Positions 41,239 to 51,171 of a stretch of 64,000 nt of DNA are shown here, in pieces. The notes below the pieces were generated by a model. That model was not told the DNA's origin and did not search any database. It worked only from the letters and a program-made list of their open reading frames with translations. This DNA is from Psychrobacter sp. WY6 (GTDB lineage Bacteria; Pseudomonadota; Gammaproteobacteria; Pseudomonadales; Moraxellaceae), in assembly GCF_018448495.1 (NCBI RefSeq), contig NZ_CP049902.1, positions 930,001 to 994,000 on the forward strand. The letters run 5' to 3'. Position numbers and translations under genes: made by a program. Each line of letters opens with the position of its first letter. Positions within the stretch are counted from its first letter, which is position 1.

Positions 41239-42987
41239 ATGACTACAAGCACTAATGATATGCCTAGTAGTAATACGCCACCGCTATGGCAAGCCTCGTA
41301 TGAGAAATATGGAATAAGAAATAATTTAGATGTATTAGAGAACAAGCACAACCTGCTAGATTTATTGCAACCCAAGATAGATCAGCATAGTTGTTCTGTG
41401 GCTTTTAGTATGGGGCCCGCCACCCTTACCTTTGCACAATTGGATATTGCCAGCCGCCGCTTTACTGCTTTTTTACAAGCACAAGGAATCAGTAAAGGCG
41501 ACCGTGTCGCTGTGCAATTACCCAATATATTGCAGTATGCCGTGGTGTTACTTGGTTGTCTGCGAGCAGGCGCGGTATTGGTGAATGTCAATCCGATGTA
41601 TACCCATTATGAATTGGCGCATCAGCTGACGGATGCTCAAGCTAGTGTGCTGATTGTCCTCGATGGGATGACCTCTGCTTACGATCAGTTAGATGATGCA
41701 GTCAAAGCGCAACTGTCATTAATCGTACATTGTTCCGTCAATCCGAATGCTGCACCTGCTGATAACGATATTGCTTTGCTTACCCAACTTGAGCCGTCGA
41801 CCGATACTACTCGTCAATTCAATCAAACCAACCAAACCACAGCCGATAATGCTGCAAATGATATCTCAGAGCAGAATGTAAGCTTTGCCCATATTATGAG
41901 TGCATACCACGCTGAGCAATATCAGCCTGTTACTATCGAGCGTGAAGATTTAGCTTTATTGCAATATACGGGTGGCACGACTGGCAAGCCAAAAGGTGCG
42001 ATGCTCACGCATTACAATGTCATGGCCAATGTCTGTCAGTGTTATGCGATGTTTGGTCATGCGATTGAAGCGGGTCGTAGCGAGCAGATCAAAATACTCA
42101 ATCCGTTGCCGCTCTATCATATCTTCTCATTTACCGTTTGCGGCTTACTAGGCATTTATGGCGGCTGGGAAGACATACTGGTCACCAATCCGCGTGATAT
42201 CGATGGATTAGTCAATATCATCGAGCAGCATCGTCCGCATGTCATTCCTTCGGTGAATACTTTATTTATTGGTATGCTGCATCATCCAAAGTTTGCCAAC
42301 CTTGATTTTAGTCGCTTGGCACTATCTATCGGTGGCGGCACCGCAATTATAAAAGCGGTATCTGATCAGTGGCAACAAGTCACTGGTATGATTATCAATG
42401 AAGGTTACGGCATGTCCGAAACTGCACCAGTTATCTCTTTTAATCCACCTGATATAGATCATTTCAACGGTAGCGTTGGTCTGCCACTTGCGATGATGGA
42501 TATTAAAATCATTGATGAACAAGGTGCAACTTGTGCAATAGGTACACGGGGCGAGGTTTGTATTAAAGGCCCGCAGGTCATGCGTGGTTACTGGCAACGA
42601 GACAATGCAGATACTTTTACAAAGGATGGCTACTTTAAATCAGGTGATATTGGTGTGCTAGATAAACATGGATTTTTGACACTGGTGGATCGCAAAAAAG
42701 ACATGATACTGGTTTCAGGATTTAACGTCTATCCAAACGAAGTGGAAGCGGCATTGACAGAGCATCCGAAAGTACTTGAAGTCGCGGTGGTTGGTATTGC
42801 AGATGAGCACAGCGGTGAAGTACCCAAAGCGTTTGTGGTTAAAAAGGAGTTGAGCCTAACGGTAGAAGAGTTACAAAGCTTCGCAAGCGAGCGTTTAACA
42901 GGTTATAAACGCCCGCAGTCATACGAGTTTATCGATGAATTGCCCAAAACCGCGGTAGGAAAAATATTACGTAAGTCTTTACGTTAG
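41239..42987 (+). CDS. Long-chain fatty-acid-CoA ligase (FadD-type)
   Basis: Activates fatty acids to acyl-CoA through an acyl-adenylate. Intact, 582 residues. AMP-binding motif YTGGTTGKPKGAMLTH, the second motif GYGMSETAPV, the hinge region VDRKKDMILVSGFNVYPNEVE and the catalytic Lys in KTAVGKILRKSLR at the C-terminus. A Thr/Asn/Gln-rich insertion near residues 175-215 is unusual but does not touch the motifs. Best match by eye is FadD, though paralogues exist, so no symbol is fixed. Likely monocistronic. Confidence 0.92.
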   Translation: MTTSTNDMPSSNTPPLWQASYEKYGIRNNLDVLENKHNLLDLLQPKIDQHSCSVAFSMGPATLTFAQLDIASRRFTAFLQAQGISKGDRVAVQLPNILQYAVVLLGCLRAGAVLVNVNPMYTHYELAHQLTDAQASVLIVLDGMTSAYDQLDDAVKAQLSLIVHCSVNPNAAPADNDIALLTQLEPSTDTTRQFNQTNQTTADNAANDISEQNVSFAHIMSAYHAEQYQPVTIEREDLALLQYTGGTTGKPKGAMLTHYNVMANVCQCYAMFGHAIEAGRSEQIKILNPLPLYHIFSFTVCGLLGIYGGWEDILVTNPRDIDGLVNIIEQHRPHVIPSVNTLFIGMLHHPKFANLDFSRLALSIGGGTAIIKAVSDQWQQVTGMIINEGYGMSETAPVISFNPPDIDHFNGSVGLPLAMMDIKIIDEQGATCAIGTRGEVCIKGPQVMRGYWQRDNADTFTKDGYFKSGDIGVLDKHGFLTLVDRKKDMILVSGFNVYPNEVEAALTEHPKVLEVAVVGIADEHSGEVPKAFVVKKELSLTVEELQSFASERLTGYKRPQSYEFIDELPKTAVGKILRKSLR

Positions 42988-43006
42988 TTGGGCTAGTGGT
43001 GAGTTA

Positions 43007-43417
43007 TTATCGTCCGATTTTATCAAATTTACGGTCTTTTAAGCTGAGTCTACCGCGTAGGACATCACTGTACATACGAAAGTCGCTAGCAAAGCTTTTT
43101 AGCGGGAATTTGAACGAGGCAGGTTTGTTTTTTTCAAAGAAAAAATGACCGACCCAAGCGCAAGCATATCCAGCAGCGATGCCTTTGAGTAATGGTTTTG
43201 GCGAAGCGGTTTTGACCGACTTTGCGAGTCCCAATAAGCCAAAGCTACTACCGGCGAAATGTAAGCGGCGGCAAGCCATGTTTTGATGTTCAGCTAAATA
43301 GAAGTCATAAAATTTCTGCTTTGTTGGGCTGACGGTTGTCATAATGTTTTTTTTAGTATTGCTGACCGCTTGAGCATCAGCGTTTTTGGTAGTGTTTTGT
43401 GTGGTCGTTTGATTCAT
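43007..43417 (-). CDS. Mpo1-like (DUF962) family membrane protein
   Basis: 136 residues. Conserved part: FYDFYLAEHQNMACRRLHFAGSS, AGYACAWVGHFFFEKNKPASF and SDFRMYSDVLRGRL. This is the Mpo1/DUF962 pattern, with His residues of the H-x-G-H kind that in yeast Mpo1 support Fe-dependent dioxygenase action on 2-hydroxy fatty acids. The first ~28 residues are a polar extension; MTTVSPTKQKFYDF is an alternative start. Convergent with fadD-type gene, 19 bp apart. Confidence 0.88.
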   Translation of the reverse strand: MNQTTTQNTTKNADAQAVSNTKKNIMTTVSPTKQKFYDFYLAEHQNMACRRLHFAGSSFGLLGLAKSVKTASPKPLLKGIAAGYACAWVGHFFFEKNKPASFKFPLKSFASDFRMYSDVLRGRLSLKDRKFDKIGR

Positions 43418-43813
43418 TTGTTTAGCTTCCTTGCTAATCGTTTATTGAGTATAGATATTAGGGCGAGTAATTAGAGTGCTTTCTGTTTTAATAAAGCGGC
43501 TAGGCGGTCATTAAGTGACTGTTATTTATTATAATATTGGTCGTTTTTTAGCAAAACGCTATCCTTAACACAAGCAATGGATGTTTATGGCGCATTCGTT
43601 ATTTTGTTAATGATACGCTTGCTGCTTAATTAGCATTTGGGTCACTTGCCAGTGTTTGGCATAAATGCTTTAATGGCGAAAATTGCATCAAACACGTGAG
43701 CATCTTTGTATAGATGGCACTATTTGGTGCAGCTACGATGTTTATATGACTCAATCGTCTGATTTTTAACCCATATCCTCTCCCTTTTATCCAACACGGT
43801 AACGATTCCTCTT
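43418..43813. other. Intergenic region upstream of ppx
   Basis: Divergent promoters for the Mpo1-like gene and ppx expected. No gene or clear motif in about 400 bp. Confidence 0.35.
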
Positions 43814-45341
43814 ATGCCTATTGACTACCTTACAAATCCGCCGCTTGCTGATGATGAAATGATGGCAGCCATTGATATCGGTTCCAATAGTTTTCATCTG
43901 GCCATTGCGCGTCTTGACCATGGTGAGGTGCGAAAAGTCGTTTCTATGTCTGAAAAAGTCCAGCTCGCCGCAGGCTTGGATGAAAATAATATCTTAAGTG
44001 CGGCAGCTGCACAGCGAGGTCTTGACTGTTTGAGCCGATTTGTGGCGCGTTTGGATTCGGTACCACCCGAACGCATTCGCGTGGTTGCGACCAACGCTTT
44101 ACGCCAAGCCAAAAATGCCAATGACTTTATTGCCCGTGCCAATAAAATACTGCCGAAACCTATTGAGATTATCGCGGGACGAGAAGAGGCGCGCTTGATT
44201 TATTTGGGCGTCTCACACACCAATGCCAGTAGTGACAAGCGTTTGGTCATCGATATTGGTGGCGGTTCGACAGAGTTTATCATTGGTCAAGAGTTCGATC
44301 CGCTGTTGACCGAGAGTTTGCAGATGGGCTGTGTCGCCTTTACCCAGAAGTACTTTGCCGATGGTCAAATCACGAAAGAAGCCTTTAATAATGCGATATC
44401 AGCCGCTCGCAAAGAAGTGTTAGCGATTCAGGGTCGTTATCAAAAATTGGGCTGGAGTAGTGTGGTTGGCTCGAGTGGGACGATTAAAGCGGTACGTAAT
44501 GTGCTGGTCTCTAAGGGCTGGGCTGATGAGCAAGAGCGCATCACTTATAAAGGTGTCAAAAAGTTAGAGAAACTGTTGCTTAAAATTGGCAACGTCGATG
44601 ACATCGATTTAGAAGGCGTTAAGGAACATCGCAAAGCCGTCTTCCCAGCAGGCGTTGCGGTACTGCGTGCAGTCATGAAAGTGCTGGGTGTCGATACCAT
44701 TAGTTACTCAGATGGTGCACTACGTGAAGGTGTGATGTACGACATGCTTGGACGCTTTGCTAGCGAAGATGTTCGTGACCGCAGTGTGCTGGCGCTGATT
44801 AAGCGTTATTCGGGGGACAAAAAACAAGCCAAACAAGTGGTGAAAACCAGTCGTCATTTATTTGAGCAAGTGAAGGAGAAGCTCGCCCTTACCAATGATG
44901 ATTGTGATTTACTCAGACGGGCGGCTTTCTTGCATGAGGACAGGATTGGCCATCAGTCATAGTAGTTATCATAAGCACAGCGCGTATTTGCTTGAGTATT
45001 CTGATATTCCAGGATTCTCGCAAGTCGATCAAAAGCGCATGGCACAACTGATGCTCAATCATCGTCGTAAGCTCAAAGCCGATATGTTAGAGCAGACCTG
45101 TACTATCGGTGGTAATCAGCTTGTTTATCTTTGTCTGCTGCTACGTTTGGCTGTACTGGCGCATCACAGCCGCAGCGATCATGAATTACCAGAATTACAG
45201 TTACAAGCCATGGATGATCATTGCTGGCAAATCACCGTTGCCGATAGCAGCGAGCACTATGCTTTCTTATTGCCGGATCTGCATACTGAGATTGAGCAGT
45301 TTGCTAAATGGGGCGTGACGCTGAGCGTGGTTGAGGGCTAG
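43814..45341 (+). CDS. ppx: Exopolyphosphatase Ppx/GppA, one frameshift
   Basis: Hydrolyses terminal phosphates of polyphosphate (or pppGpp). ASKHA ATPase-fold motifs are clear: AAIDIGSNSFHLAIA at the start, VVATNALRQAKN, IAGREEARLIYLGV, LVIDIGGGSTEFI, and SDGALREGVMYDML. The C-terminal HD-like helical domain begins before the frame break near 44940 (FLHE then IGLAISHSSYHKHSAYL). Corrected length about 509 residues, the long Ppx type. ppk is not in this window. Confidence 0.93.
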
Positions 45342-45568
45342 ATAGCGCTGGTTTGTACTGAGCGATCAACACGGTGCTGTTACTATTGTAATGAGTATGC
45401 TATAGATTAACGTAACAAAAGCGGCTTTGTCAGTAATGTCATGCCATTTAAGATGTGCTACTATAGCTTCTATTGAGTTTACAACTGTACTTTCATTATC
45501 TAAAAATCGATAACGATATTATTCTTAAACATAAATACATTAAGTATAATTATTAAAGGGAAGCGTCT

Positions 45569-46372
45569 ATGAGCACTGTCTGGGATAGTGTGCAGCTTGC
45601 ACGGCACGCCAAGCGTCCATTATTTATGGACTATGTTAATCAGCTGTTTACCGAATTCGATGAGCTGCACGGTGACCGTGCTTTTGCTGATGACAAAGCC
45701 ATTCTTGGTGGTCTGGCGCGTTTTGATGGTCAGCCTGTGATGGTAATTGGTCAACATCGCGGTCGCAGCACCCGTGAGCGTATTGCTCATAACTTTGGCA
45801 TGGCCAATCCTGAAGGCTACCGCAAAGTGATTCGTTTGGTCAAAATGGCTGAGCGTTTTAATATCCCTGTGATGACCTTTGTGGATACCCAAGGCGCTTA
45901 TCCGGGTATCGGCGCTGAAGAGCGCGGACAAGCGCAAGCCATTGCCGAAAGTATCGCTGTTTTTTCTAGCCTAAAAGTGCCTATTATCGTGACTATCATC
46001 GGTGAAGGCGGCTCAGGTGGGGCGTTGGCTATTGGCGTTGGTGACAAAGTCAATATGCTACAAAATAGTATTTATTCGGTTATCTCTCCGGAAGGCTGTG
46101 CCTCTATCCTGTGGAAAACAGCTGAAAAAGCACAAGATGCTAGTGAAGCCTTGAAATTAAATGCGATTAATTTATATCAGATGGGGCTGATTGATGCCGT
46201 CATTGAAGAAGGTGAAGGCGCACATATCAAGCCGCAGCCAGTCATGATCGCCTTGAAAGCACTGATTGCTGAGCAGTTAAATGAGATTAAAGATTTAGAC
46301 GCACACGCGCGTTGTGAGCTGCGTTATGAGAAGCTGAAAACCTTTAACTCAGAAGTGATGTTGCCTGCTTAA
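45569..46372 (+). CDS. accA: Acetyl-CoA carboxylase carboxyltransferase subunit alpha AccA
   Basis: Half of the carboxyltransferase making malonyl-CoA. Intact, 267 residues. Visible: [79 protein letters not shown] and [14 protein letters not shown]. It lacks about 45 N-terminal residues of E. coli AccA (319); that segment is a helical extension and related bacteria also have short forms. Start [17 protein letters not shown] with AAAGGGAAG upstream. Followed by a hairpin then tilS. Confidence 0.96.
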   Translation: MSTVWDSVQLARHAKRPLFMDYVNQLFTEFDELHGDRAFADDKAILGGLARFDGQPVMVIGQHRGRSTRERIAHNFGMANPEGYRKVIRLVKMAERFNIPVMTFVDTQGAYPGIGAEERGQAQAIAESIAVFSSLKVPIIVTIIGEGGSGGALAIGVGDKVNMLQNSIYSVISPEGCASILWKTAEKAQDASEALKLNAINLYQMGLIDAVIEEGEGAHIKPQPVMIALKALIAEQLNEIKDLDAHARCELRYEKLKTFNSEVMLPA

Positions 46373-46458
46373 TTGGTCGCTATGACACCTCTGTCACAAA
46401 GCCTCTATTCATGGACACAAAGCTTTTCATATTAGAGACTGAGTCTTAATGCTAAAAT

Positions 46459-46488
46459 AAAAACGTGTCATTTTATGGCGCGTTTTTT
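46459..46488 (+). terminator. Probable terminator after accA
   Basis: AAAACGTGTC / GGCGCGTTTT stem with two G-T pairs, loop ATTTTAT, then a T-run. Confidence 0.65.
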
Positions 46489-46602
46489 TGTGGCTGTTAA
46501 TATAGGTGCTAACTGACGCTGTAACTGATGTCGTAGCTGACGTATGAGCAGATTCATTTATATGTCAATTCATGTATGCATGCTAAATAAATAAGGCTGA
46601 TT

Positions 46603-48190
46603 ATGACCAGCAGTGCAATCCTCTCGCATCCTATGAAGCCAATCGCAGACTTGCCTGTCGATGCCGATCTGGCAAAAGCATTATTGAGTAGTATGGCTGA
46701 ATATGGTGAACAGCTGCACGGTCGACGGATTTGGCTGGCGTGTAGTGGTGGTCGTGATTCATTAGCATTGGCTGCGCTGTGTGTGCAGCTCTATCGCCAA
46801 GGTAAGTTGCCATTTTTGCCACAATTGCTGCATGTGAATCATGGTTTGCAAGCAGATAGTGAGACTTGGGCGATGCATGTCGCTCATTGGGCAGCAGTGC
46901 AGCAGATACCGTGTCGGATTTTACGTGCGCAAGTGAATGGTTATGATGAGCAAGCCGCAAGGCAGGCTCGTTATGATGTCATGCGAGCGCAACTCAATCA
47001 AGATGATGTATTGCTCTTAGCGCATCATGCCGATGACCAAGCAGAGACGGTGCTGATGCGGCTGATACAAGGCGCTGGGGTGAATGGTCTGTCTGGTATG
47101 CAGCCGTGGCGTATCCAAACGCAGGGCGCACAACGTATGGCGTTATGGCGACCTTGGCTGACGGTCAAACGCGGCAATATCAGCAGTTATGCTCAGCGCC
47201 TAAAGCTCCCTTATATTGATGACCCAACCAATGATGCTGGCGATAATGTACGTAGTGGGCTACGCCTTGACATTATGCCAGTATTGGCGACCTATAATTC
47301 CAATGTCATTGATAATATCGCCCGTAGCGCACAGCTATTGCGTGATGCCCAATTGATAATCAATGCACAAGCGGCAGAAGATTTACAGCAGATAGAGGTA
47401 GCATCATTACAGCTATCGTCTGCCCAGCGTGTGCTAAATATAGACAAGCTACAAGCATTACCCATTTATCGTCAGCGGCAACTATTGCATCATTGGCTCG
47501 GTCAAGATGAACCGTTACCGCCTGCTAAGCAGCTGGTCGATGATGTATTTATGCTAAGCCAACGTGAAGATCCTGATCACCAAACGGCGCTTTTTTGGCA
47601 AGCTCGCAAGCAGTCCTATACGATTTGCCGCTACCGTCAGCAGCTTTATCGTCTCAGCAGCGATTGGTTGACATGGCTTGAGTTGCCGCTTACCAAACAG
47701 ATTCAACCCTTATCTAATTTTGTTGTGGCTGATGCTGATTCAGCGGCTGCCCAGCCTGTGTCAGTTACCTTACGTAGTGATGATAACTTTATTTGGCAAG
47801 TGCAAATGATGCCAGATGCCTTGGTAGAGCTATTAGACAGCGATCAAGGCGATGAGAGGTTTGAGATTACCTTTGCACCATTAGGTCGTCAGCAGCGTGT
47901 GCAAACTGCATTGGCATCACGTCCACAAGCGGGCAAAAAACTATATACAAACGCTTGGCGTGCCTGTATGGTTGCGAGAGAGTTTGGTGGTGGTCAGTGC
48001 CGTATCCGTACAGCAGGATAAAGAGTGGCCATTATTGCTGGTTTCACCTTTTGAGAGCTGGATACTAGGGACGAGTAGATCGCTAATAGACACGATAGAC
48101 AATACTGGTGTTTTAGACAGTGCTATTAGAAGCAATGTTATTACAAACCATGTTATTAGAAACAGTCTAAGTATCAATAACGCTTTTTAA
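46603..48190 (+). CDS. tilS: tRNA(Ile)-lysidine synthase TilS, one frameshift
   Basis: Adds lysine to C34 of the CAU anticodon of tRNA-Ile, making it read AUA; essential. N-type PP loop ACSGGRDSLALA, LLLAHHADDQAETVLMRLIQGAGVNGLSGM, RPWL and the DPTNDAGDNVR motif are present. The C-terminal domain (GKKLYQTLGVPVWLRES ... LLLVSPFESWI) is split by a frame break near 47945; corrected stop is 48190, against 48021 uncorrected. Corrected length about 529 residues, longer than E. coli (432), partly from a ~35-residue Asn/Ser/Ile-rich tail. Confidence 0.93.
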
Positions 48191-48226
48191 TATTTGTAAC
48201 CTAAGCCTTTTAGGAGGTCAGGTTAT

Positions 48227-48739
48227 CTAGGGCGTTAGGCCATCAAGTTTTCTAACTATTTTGATATCTATTATTTGCGTGCTTTTGTAGCATTCTTCAC
48301 TCTTTTCGCCATTAGCTACAAAGCCAAATTTTTGATAGAAATCAATAGCAGCCACATTGTTTGCTAATACCCATAAATAAAAATGGGCATGTATATGAGA
48401 TTCTAAGAGAGCTTTCAATGATACTGTCATTAATTGAGTGCCTATACCCAATCCTTGATAGTCGGGCAAAACATACAACGTGGTAATTTCATAATTTTTA
48501 TTATTAATGAAGTACCCAATAAACCCCAAATTATGATGATGAGCATCATATGCTATCCAGACAATAACATCAGGATGCGCCATTAACTCCTGCCACATTT
48601 TTGTCTTATTACATAAGTTGTTTTTATCATTGATATAGGACACTGGTAGCAAATCTAAATAGGCTACATGCCAACTTTTGAAGTGAATGTTAGCAATGTC
48701 TGCATAATCCTCAGGGTTGGCTTTACGAATGAAAAACAT
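48227..48739 (-). CDS. GNAT-family N-acetyltransferase
   Basis: Intact, 170 residues from ATG 48739 (MFFIRKANPEDYADIANIH); five more codons are possible to 48754. GNAT features: ITTLYVLPDYQGLGIGTQLM (acetyl-CoA pyrophosphate loop Q-x-x-G-x-G) and YLWVLANNVAAIDFYQKFGF near the C-terminus. Substrate unknown. AT-richer than the neighbours; convergent with tilS. Confidence 0.9.
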   Translation of the reverse strand: MFFIRKANPEDYADIANIHFKSWHVAYLDLLPVSYINDKNNLCNKTKMWQELMAHPDVIVWIAYDAHHHNLGFIGYFINNKNYEITTLYVLPDYQGLGIGTQLMTVSLKALLESHIHAHFYLWVLANNVAAIDFYQKFGFVANGEKSEECYKSTQIIDIKIVRKLDGLTP

Positions 48740-48957
48740 AGTACTCTCCGTCACTGATTTTATATAATGCCCTTGTTAATTTAACCGTTTGGTTGTGCAA
48801 TAGTACATGGCAATTAAGTGATTCAACGGAGCTTACAGCCGGGTTAGATGCCGTCAATTTATCAAACGATGCCAGTAGCAGTATGGTAAACTGAGTGTCA
48901 TTTTACCTATCATTATGTTAGTTTGAATACCTTTGGATTTTTGAATAGGAGACATGT

Positions 48958-49793
48958 ATGTCAGTATTAGATAATAAGAAAATCAGCTTTATCGGTGGCG
49001 GAAATATGGCGCAGGCTTTGATTAGCGGGCTTGTCAGCTGCGGTGTCAAGCCGAGTTTAATTACCGTTGCTGATCCTAGTAGTGAGGCGCGTGAGCAATT
49101 GGCTGCTAAAGGATTGAACACGGTTGATCCAACTGCTGATGCAAAAGCTGCCGTTATCGATGCTGACATTGTGGTGCTGGCGGTCAAACCGCAAGTGATG
49201 AAAGCGGTAGTCAGTAGCTTTGCGGATGTCTTAGACAAGCAGCTGGTGATTTCAGTGGCAGCAGGTTTGTCAACTGAGCTTCTATCTGACATGTTGGGTG
49301 GCTATGACAATATCGTCCGCGCGATGCCAAATACCCCTGCAATGATTCAAATGGGCGCAACGGGTCTGTACGGTACTGATAATATTTCTGCTGAACAAAA
49401 GCAGTTAGCAACGGCGGTGATGGAAGCATCAGGTTTGGTCATGTGGGTCGATAATGAAGAACACATGCATGCGGTAACCGCCGTATCAGGGTCAGCACCA
49501 GCGTATATGTTTTACTTCATTGAATCGATGGTCGATGGGGCAGTCGCTCTTGGGCTGGATAAAGAGCAGGCTTCAGCGCTCGCTATGCAAACCATGCTAG
49601 GCGCGGCAAAAATGGCGATGAATAGTGAGGATGCACCTGCTGAATTGCGTCGCAAGGTTACCTCTCCAAATGGGACAACCCAAGCCGCCGTTGAGTCAAT
49701 GCAAGCCAATGATATCGGTGGTCAAATCGTTGAGGCTATGCAGGCGCCTGCTATGACCGTAGCCAAGCCTTGAGTGAAGAGATGAGTAAATAA
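48958..49793 (+). CDS. proC: Pyrroline-5-carboxylate reductase ProC, one frameshift near the end
   Basis: NAD(P)H-dependent last step of proline synthesis. Visible: FIGGGNMAQALISGLV, AVKPQVM, VSVAAGLSTELL, RAMPNTPAMIQMGATGLY, AVTAVSGSAPAYMFYFIESMVDGAVALGL and VTSPNGTTQAAV. The frame breaks near 49745: the uncorrected protein ends at 49773, while the family C-terminus (CYDRSQALSEEMSK) reads on to 49793. Corrected length about 278 residues. Precedes yggT, the frequent neighbour of proC. Confidence 0.95.
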
Positions 49794-49932
49794 TCATCCC
49801 TATATCAGGCGCGTTATTTGCTACAAGCGCATGACGCGCCTGAGCGTTAATACTAAGCACCAATACCAAGTACCTAGTAATGACAGTCGTCATCCCAAAA
49901 CCTGTTAATAATGTCACATTGAGTAGCACTTC

Positions 49933-50499
49933 ATGAACAACATGTTATTTCAAATCTTTGATTTGGTCACCACCTTCGTCATGATGTTGGTGTTTATTCG
50001 CTTTATGCTGCAATTTGCAGGGATGGATGCCAGCAACCCCATGATTGCGCCAGCTTATAAAGCCACGCACATTGTCGATGTGTTTGGGCGTATTTTTCCA
50101 ACCGTCGGGCAAGGGCGTATCAGTATTGCGGCTATCGTCCTGATGTTTTTGATTCGTTTGATCGATATCTCTGGAAAAGCAGCACTGACCCATAAAGGTA
50201 TCGCTCCTGTACCGTTATTTTTCACTGGTACTATCAGCTTGGTATTAGACTTTTTACGTATGTGTCGCTATCTCGTCATTGGCTCCATCATTGTCAGCTG
50301 GATTGTGGTATTTACCCAATCTCAGCATCCGATTATTGGTATTATTGTCGATTTAGCGGAGCCAATCTTGGCACCATTTCGTCGAATCACGCCAAACTTG
50401 GGCATGATTGATTTATCCAATGGTCGCCTTCATTGCTTTTATTTGCTTGAGATGTTTATTGGTGGCTTTGCTGCGAGCTTCATGCCGATGTTGGGTTGA
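49933..50499 (+). CDS. yggT: YggT-family membrane protein
   Basis: Small inner-membrane protein with two YggT repeats: hydrophobic LVTTFVMMLVFIRFMLQFAG...NPMIAPAYKAT and the later LVIGSIIVSWIVVFTQSQHPI...EPILAPFRRITP. 188 residues. Between about 50420 and 50450 the residues NGRLHCFY replace the expected hydrophobic PMVAFIAFI, which is readable in another frame, so two cancelling indels are likely. Function unclear; osmotic shock and cell-shape roles have been proposed in other bacteria. Follows proC, and originally ended in the terminator now split by the IS. Confidence 0.9.
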   Translation: MNNMLFQIFDLVTTFVMMLVFIRFMLQFAGMDASNPMIAPAYKATHIVDVFGRIFPTVGQGRISIAAIVLMFLIRLIDISGKAALTHKGIAPVPLFFTGTISLVLDFLRMCRYLVIGSIIVSWIVVFTQSQHPIIGIIVDLAEPILAPFRRITPNLGMIDLSNGRLHCFYLLEMFIGGFAASFMPMLG

Positions 50500-50552
50500 G
50501 CTGGATTAATGGTCACTTGAAAGCCGCTATCTAAAATTACCAATAGCTATCT

Positions 50553-50567
50553 AAAAAAGGGCGCTCT
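50553..50567. terminator. Left half of a terminator split by the IS
   Basis: AAAAAAGGGCGCTCT. Joined to the sequence after the IS (51991 on) it makes a perfect stem GGGCGCTCTA / TAGAGCGCCC with loop CGAGATA, A-run left and T-run right. The IS occupies the stem-loop junction. Confidence 0.85.
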
Positions 50568-50591
50568 TGAACTGAACCCCATAAGTTGGAC
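50568..50591 (+). repeat. IS left inverted repeat
   Basis: Starts TGAACTGAACCCCAT and ends GTTGGAC; differs at 3 of 24 positions from the right end. Confidence 0.9.
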
Positions 50592-50604
50592 ACAACTTAT
50601 GGGG
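50577..50604 (+). promoter_or_regulatory. Perfect hairpin upstream of orfA
   Basis: CCCCATAAGTTG, loop GACA, CAACTTATGGGG: a perfect 12-bp stem overlapping the left repeat. The last Gs (GGGG, 50601-50604) are the only ribosome-binding-like sequence before the orfA ATG at 50612, so transcripts entering from outside would hide it. Confidence 0.7.
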
Positions 50605-50611
50605 TATTTTT

Positions 50612-51130
50612 ATGCGTTACGATCTAGACTTTAAGATGCAAGTCATCGCATACTATCGGCAAGGCCATAGTAGTCACGCCACCGCTAAGAAGTTTAACGT
50701 CAATCCAGAGTTTGTACTCAAATGGGTTAAGCAATACCAAAGCGGTGGCATAAATGCCATTAAGCCAAAGACAAGTAAGGCCAAATACAGCAGTGAGTTT
50801 AAACATCACGTGATTACGACCATGCTTAAAGAAGATTTAAGTCAATCTGAGGTGGCACTGAAGTTTAACATCAGCTCACCGGCGCTCATTAGTCATTGGC
50901 ACAAAGCTTATCGACTACAGGGTATGTCTGGACTCGTATCTAAACCTAAAGGTAGAACCGCCATGAGCAAAACCATTTATCACACGACACCAGATGATGA
51001 AAAGAGCTTAGCAGAGCTTAAGCGTGAGAATGAGTATCTACGTGGAGCGCGACTACCAAAAAAGCTAGATGCCTTGCTCAAACAGAAGAAGAAACAAGCT
51101 TTGAAAAAGCAAGGCTCATCGAAGGACTAA
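50612..51130 (+). CDS. IS3-family transposase OrfA
   Basis: 172 residues with two helix-turn-helix segments (MQVIAYYRQGHSSHATAKKFNVNPEFVLKW and HVITTMLKEDLSQSEVALKFNISSPALISHW) and a C-terminal Leu/Lys-rich coiled-coil (SLAELKRENEYLRG). Binds the IS ends and regulates transposition. ATG 50612 sits eight bases after GGGG. Ends 42 bp before the first ATG of orfB, but orfB is open upstream in -1 frame, so OrfAB is expected. Confidence 0.92.
   Translation: MRYDLDFKMQVIAYYRQGHSSHATAKKFNVNPEFVLKWVKQYQSGGINAIKPKTSKAKYSSEFKHHVITTMLKEDLSQSEVALKFNISSPALISHWHKAYRLQGMSGLVSKPKGRTAMSKTIYHTTPDDEKSLAELKRENEYLRGARLPKKLDALLKQKKKQALKKQGSSKD
51058..51064 (+). promoter_or_regulatory. Slippery heptamer for programmed -1 frameshift
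   Basis: A AAA AAG in the orfA frame. The -1 frame is open from here through orfB, giving LIEGLRERCCLSDLLKAAG before MPKSVFYYHR. This is the standard way IS3 elements make the OrfAB transposase. Confidence 0.8.
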
Positions 51131-51171
51131 GAGAGCGCTGCTGTTTATCTGACTTACTTAAAGCCGCTGGT

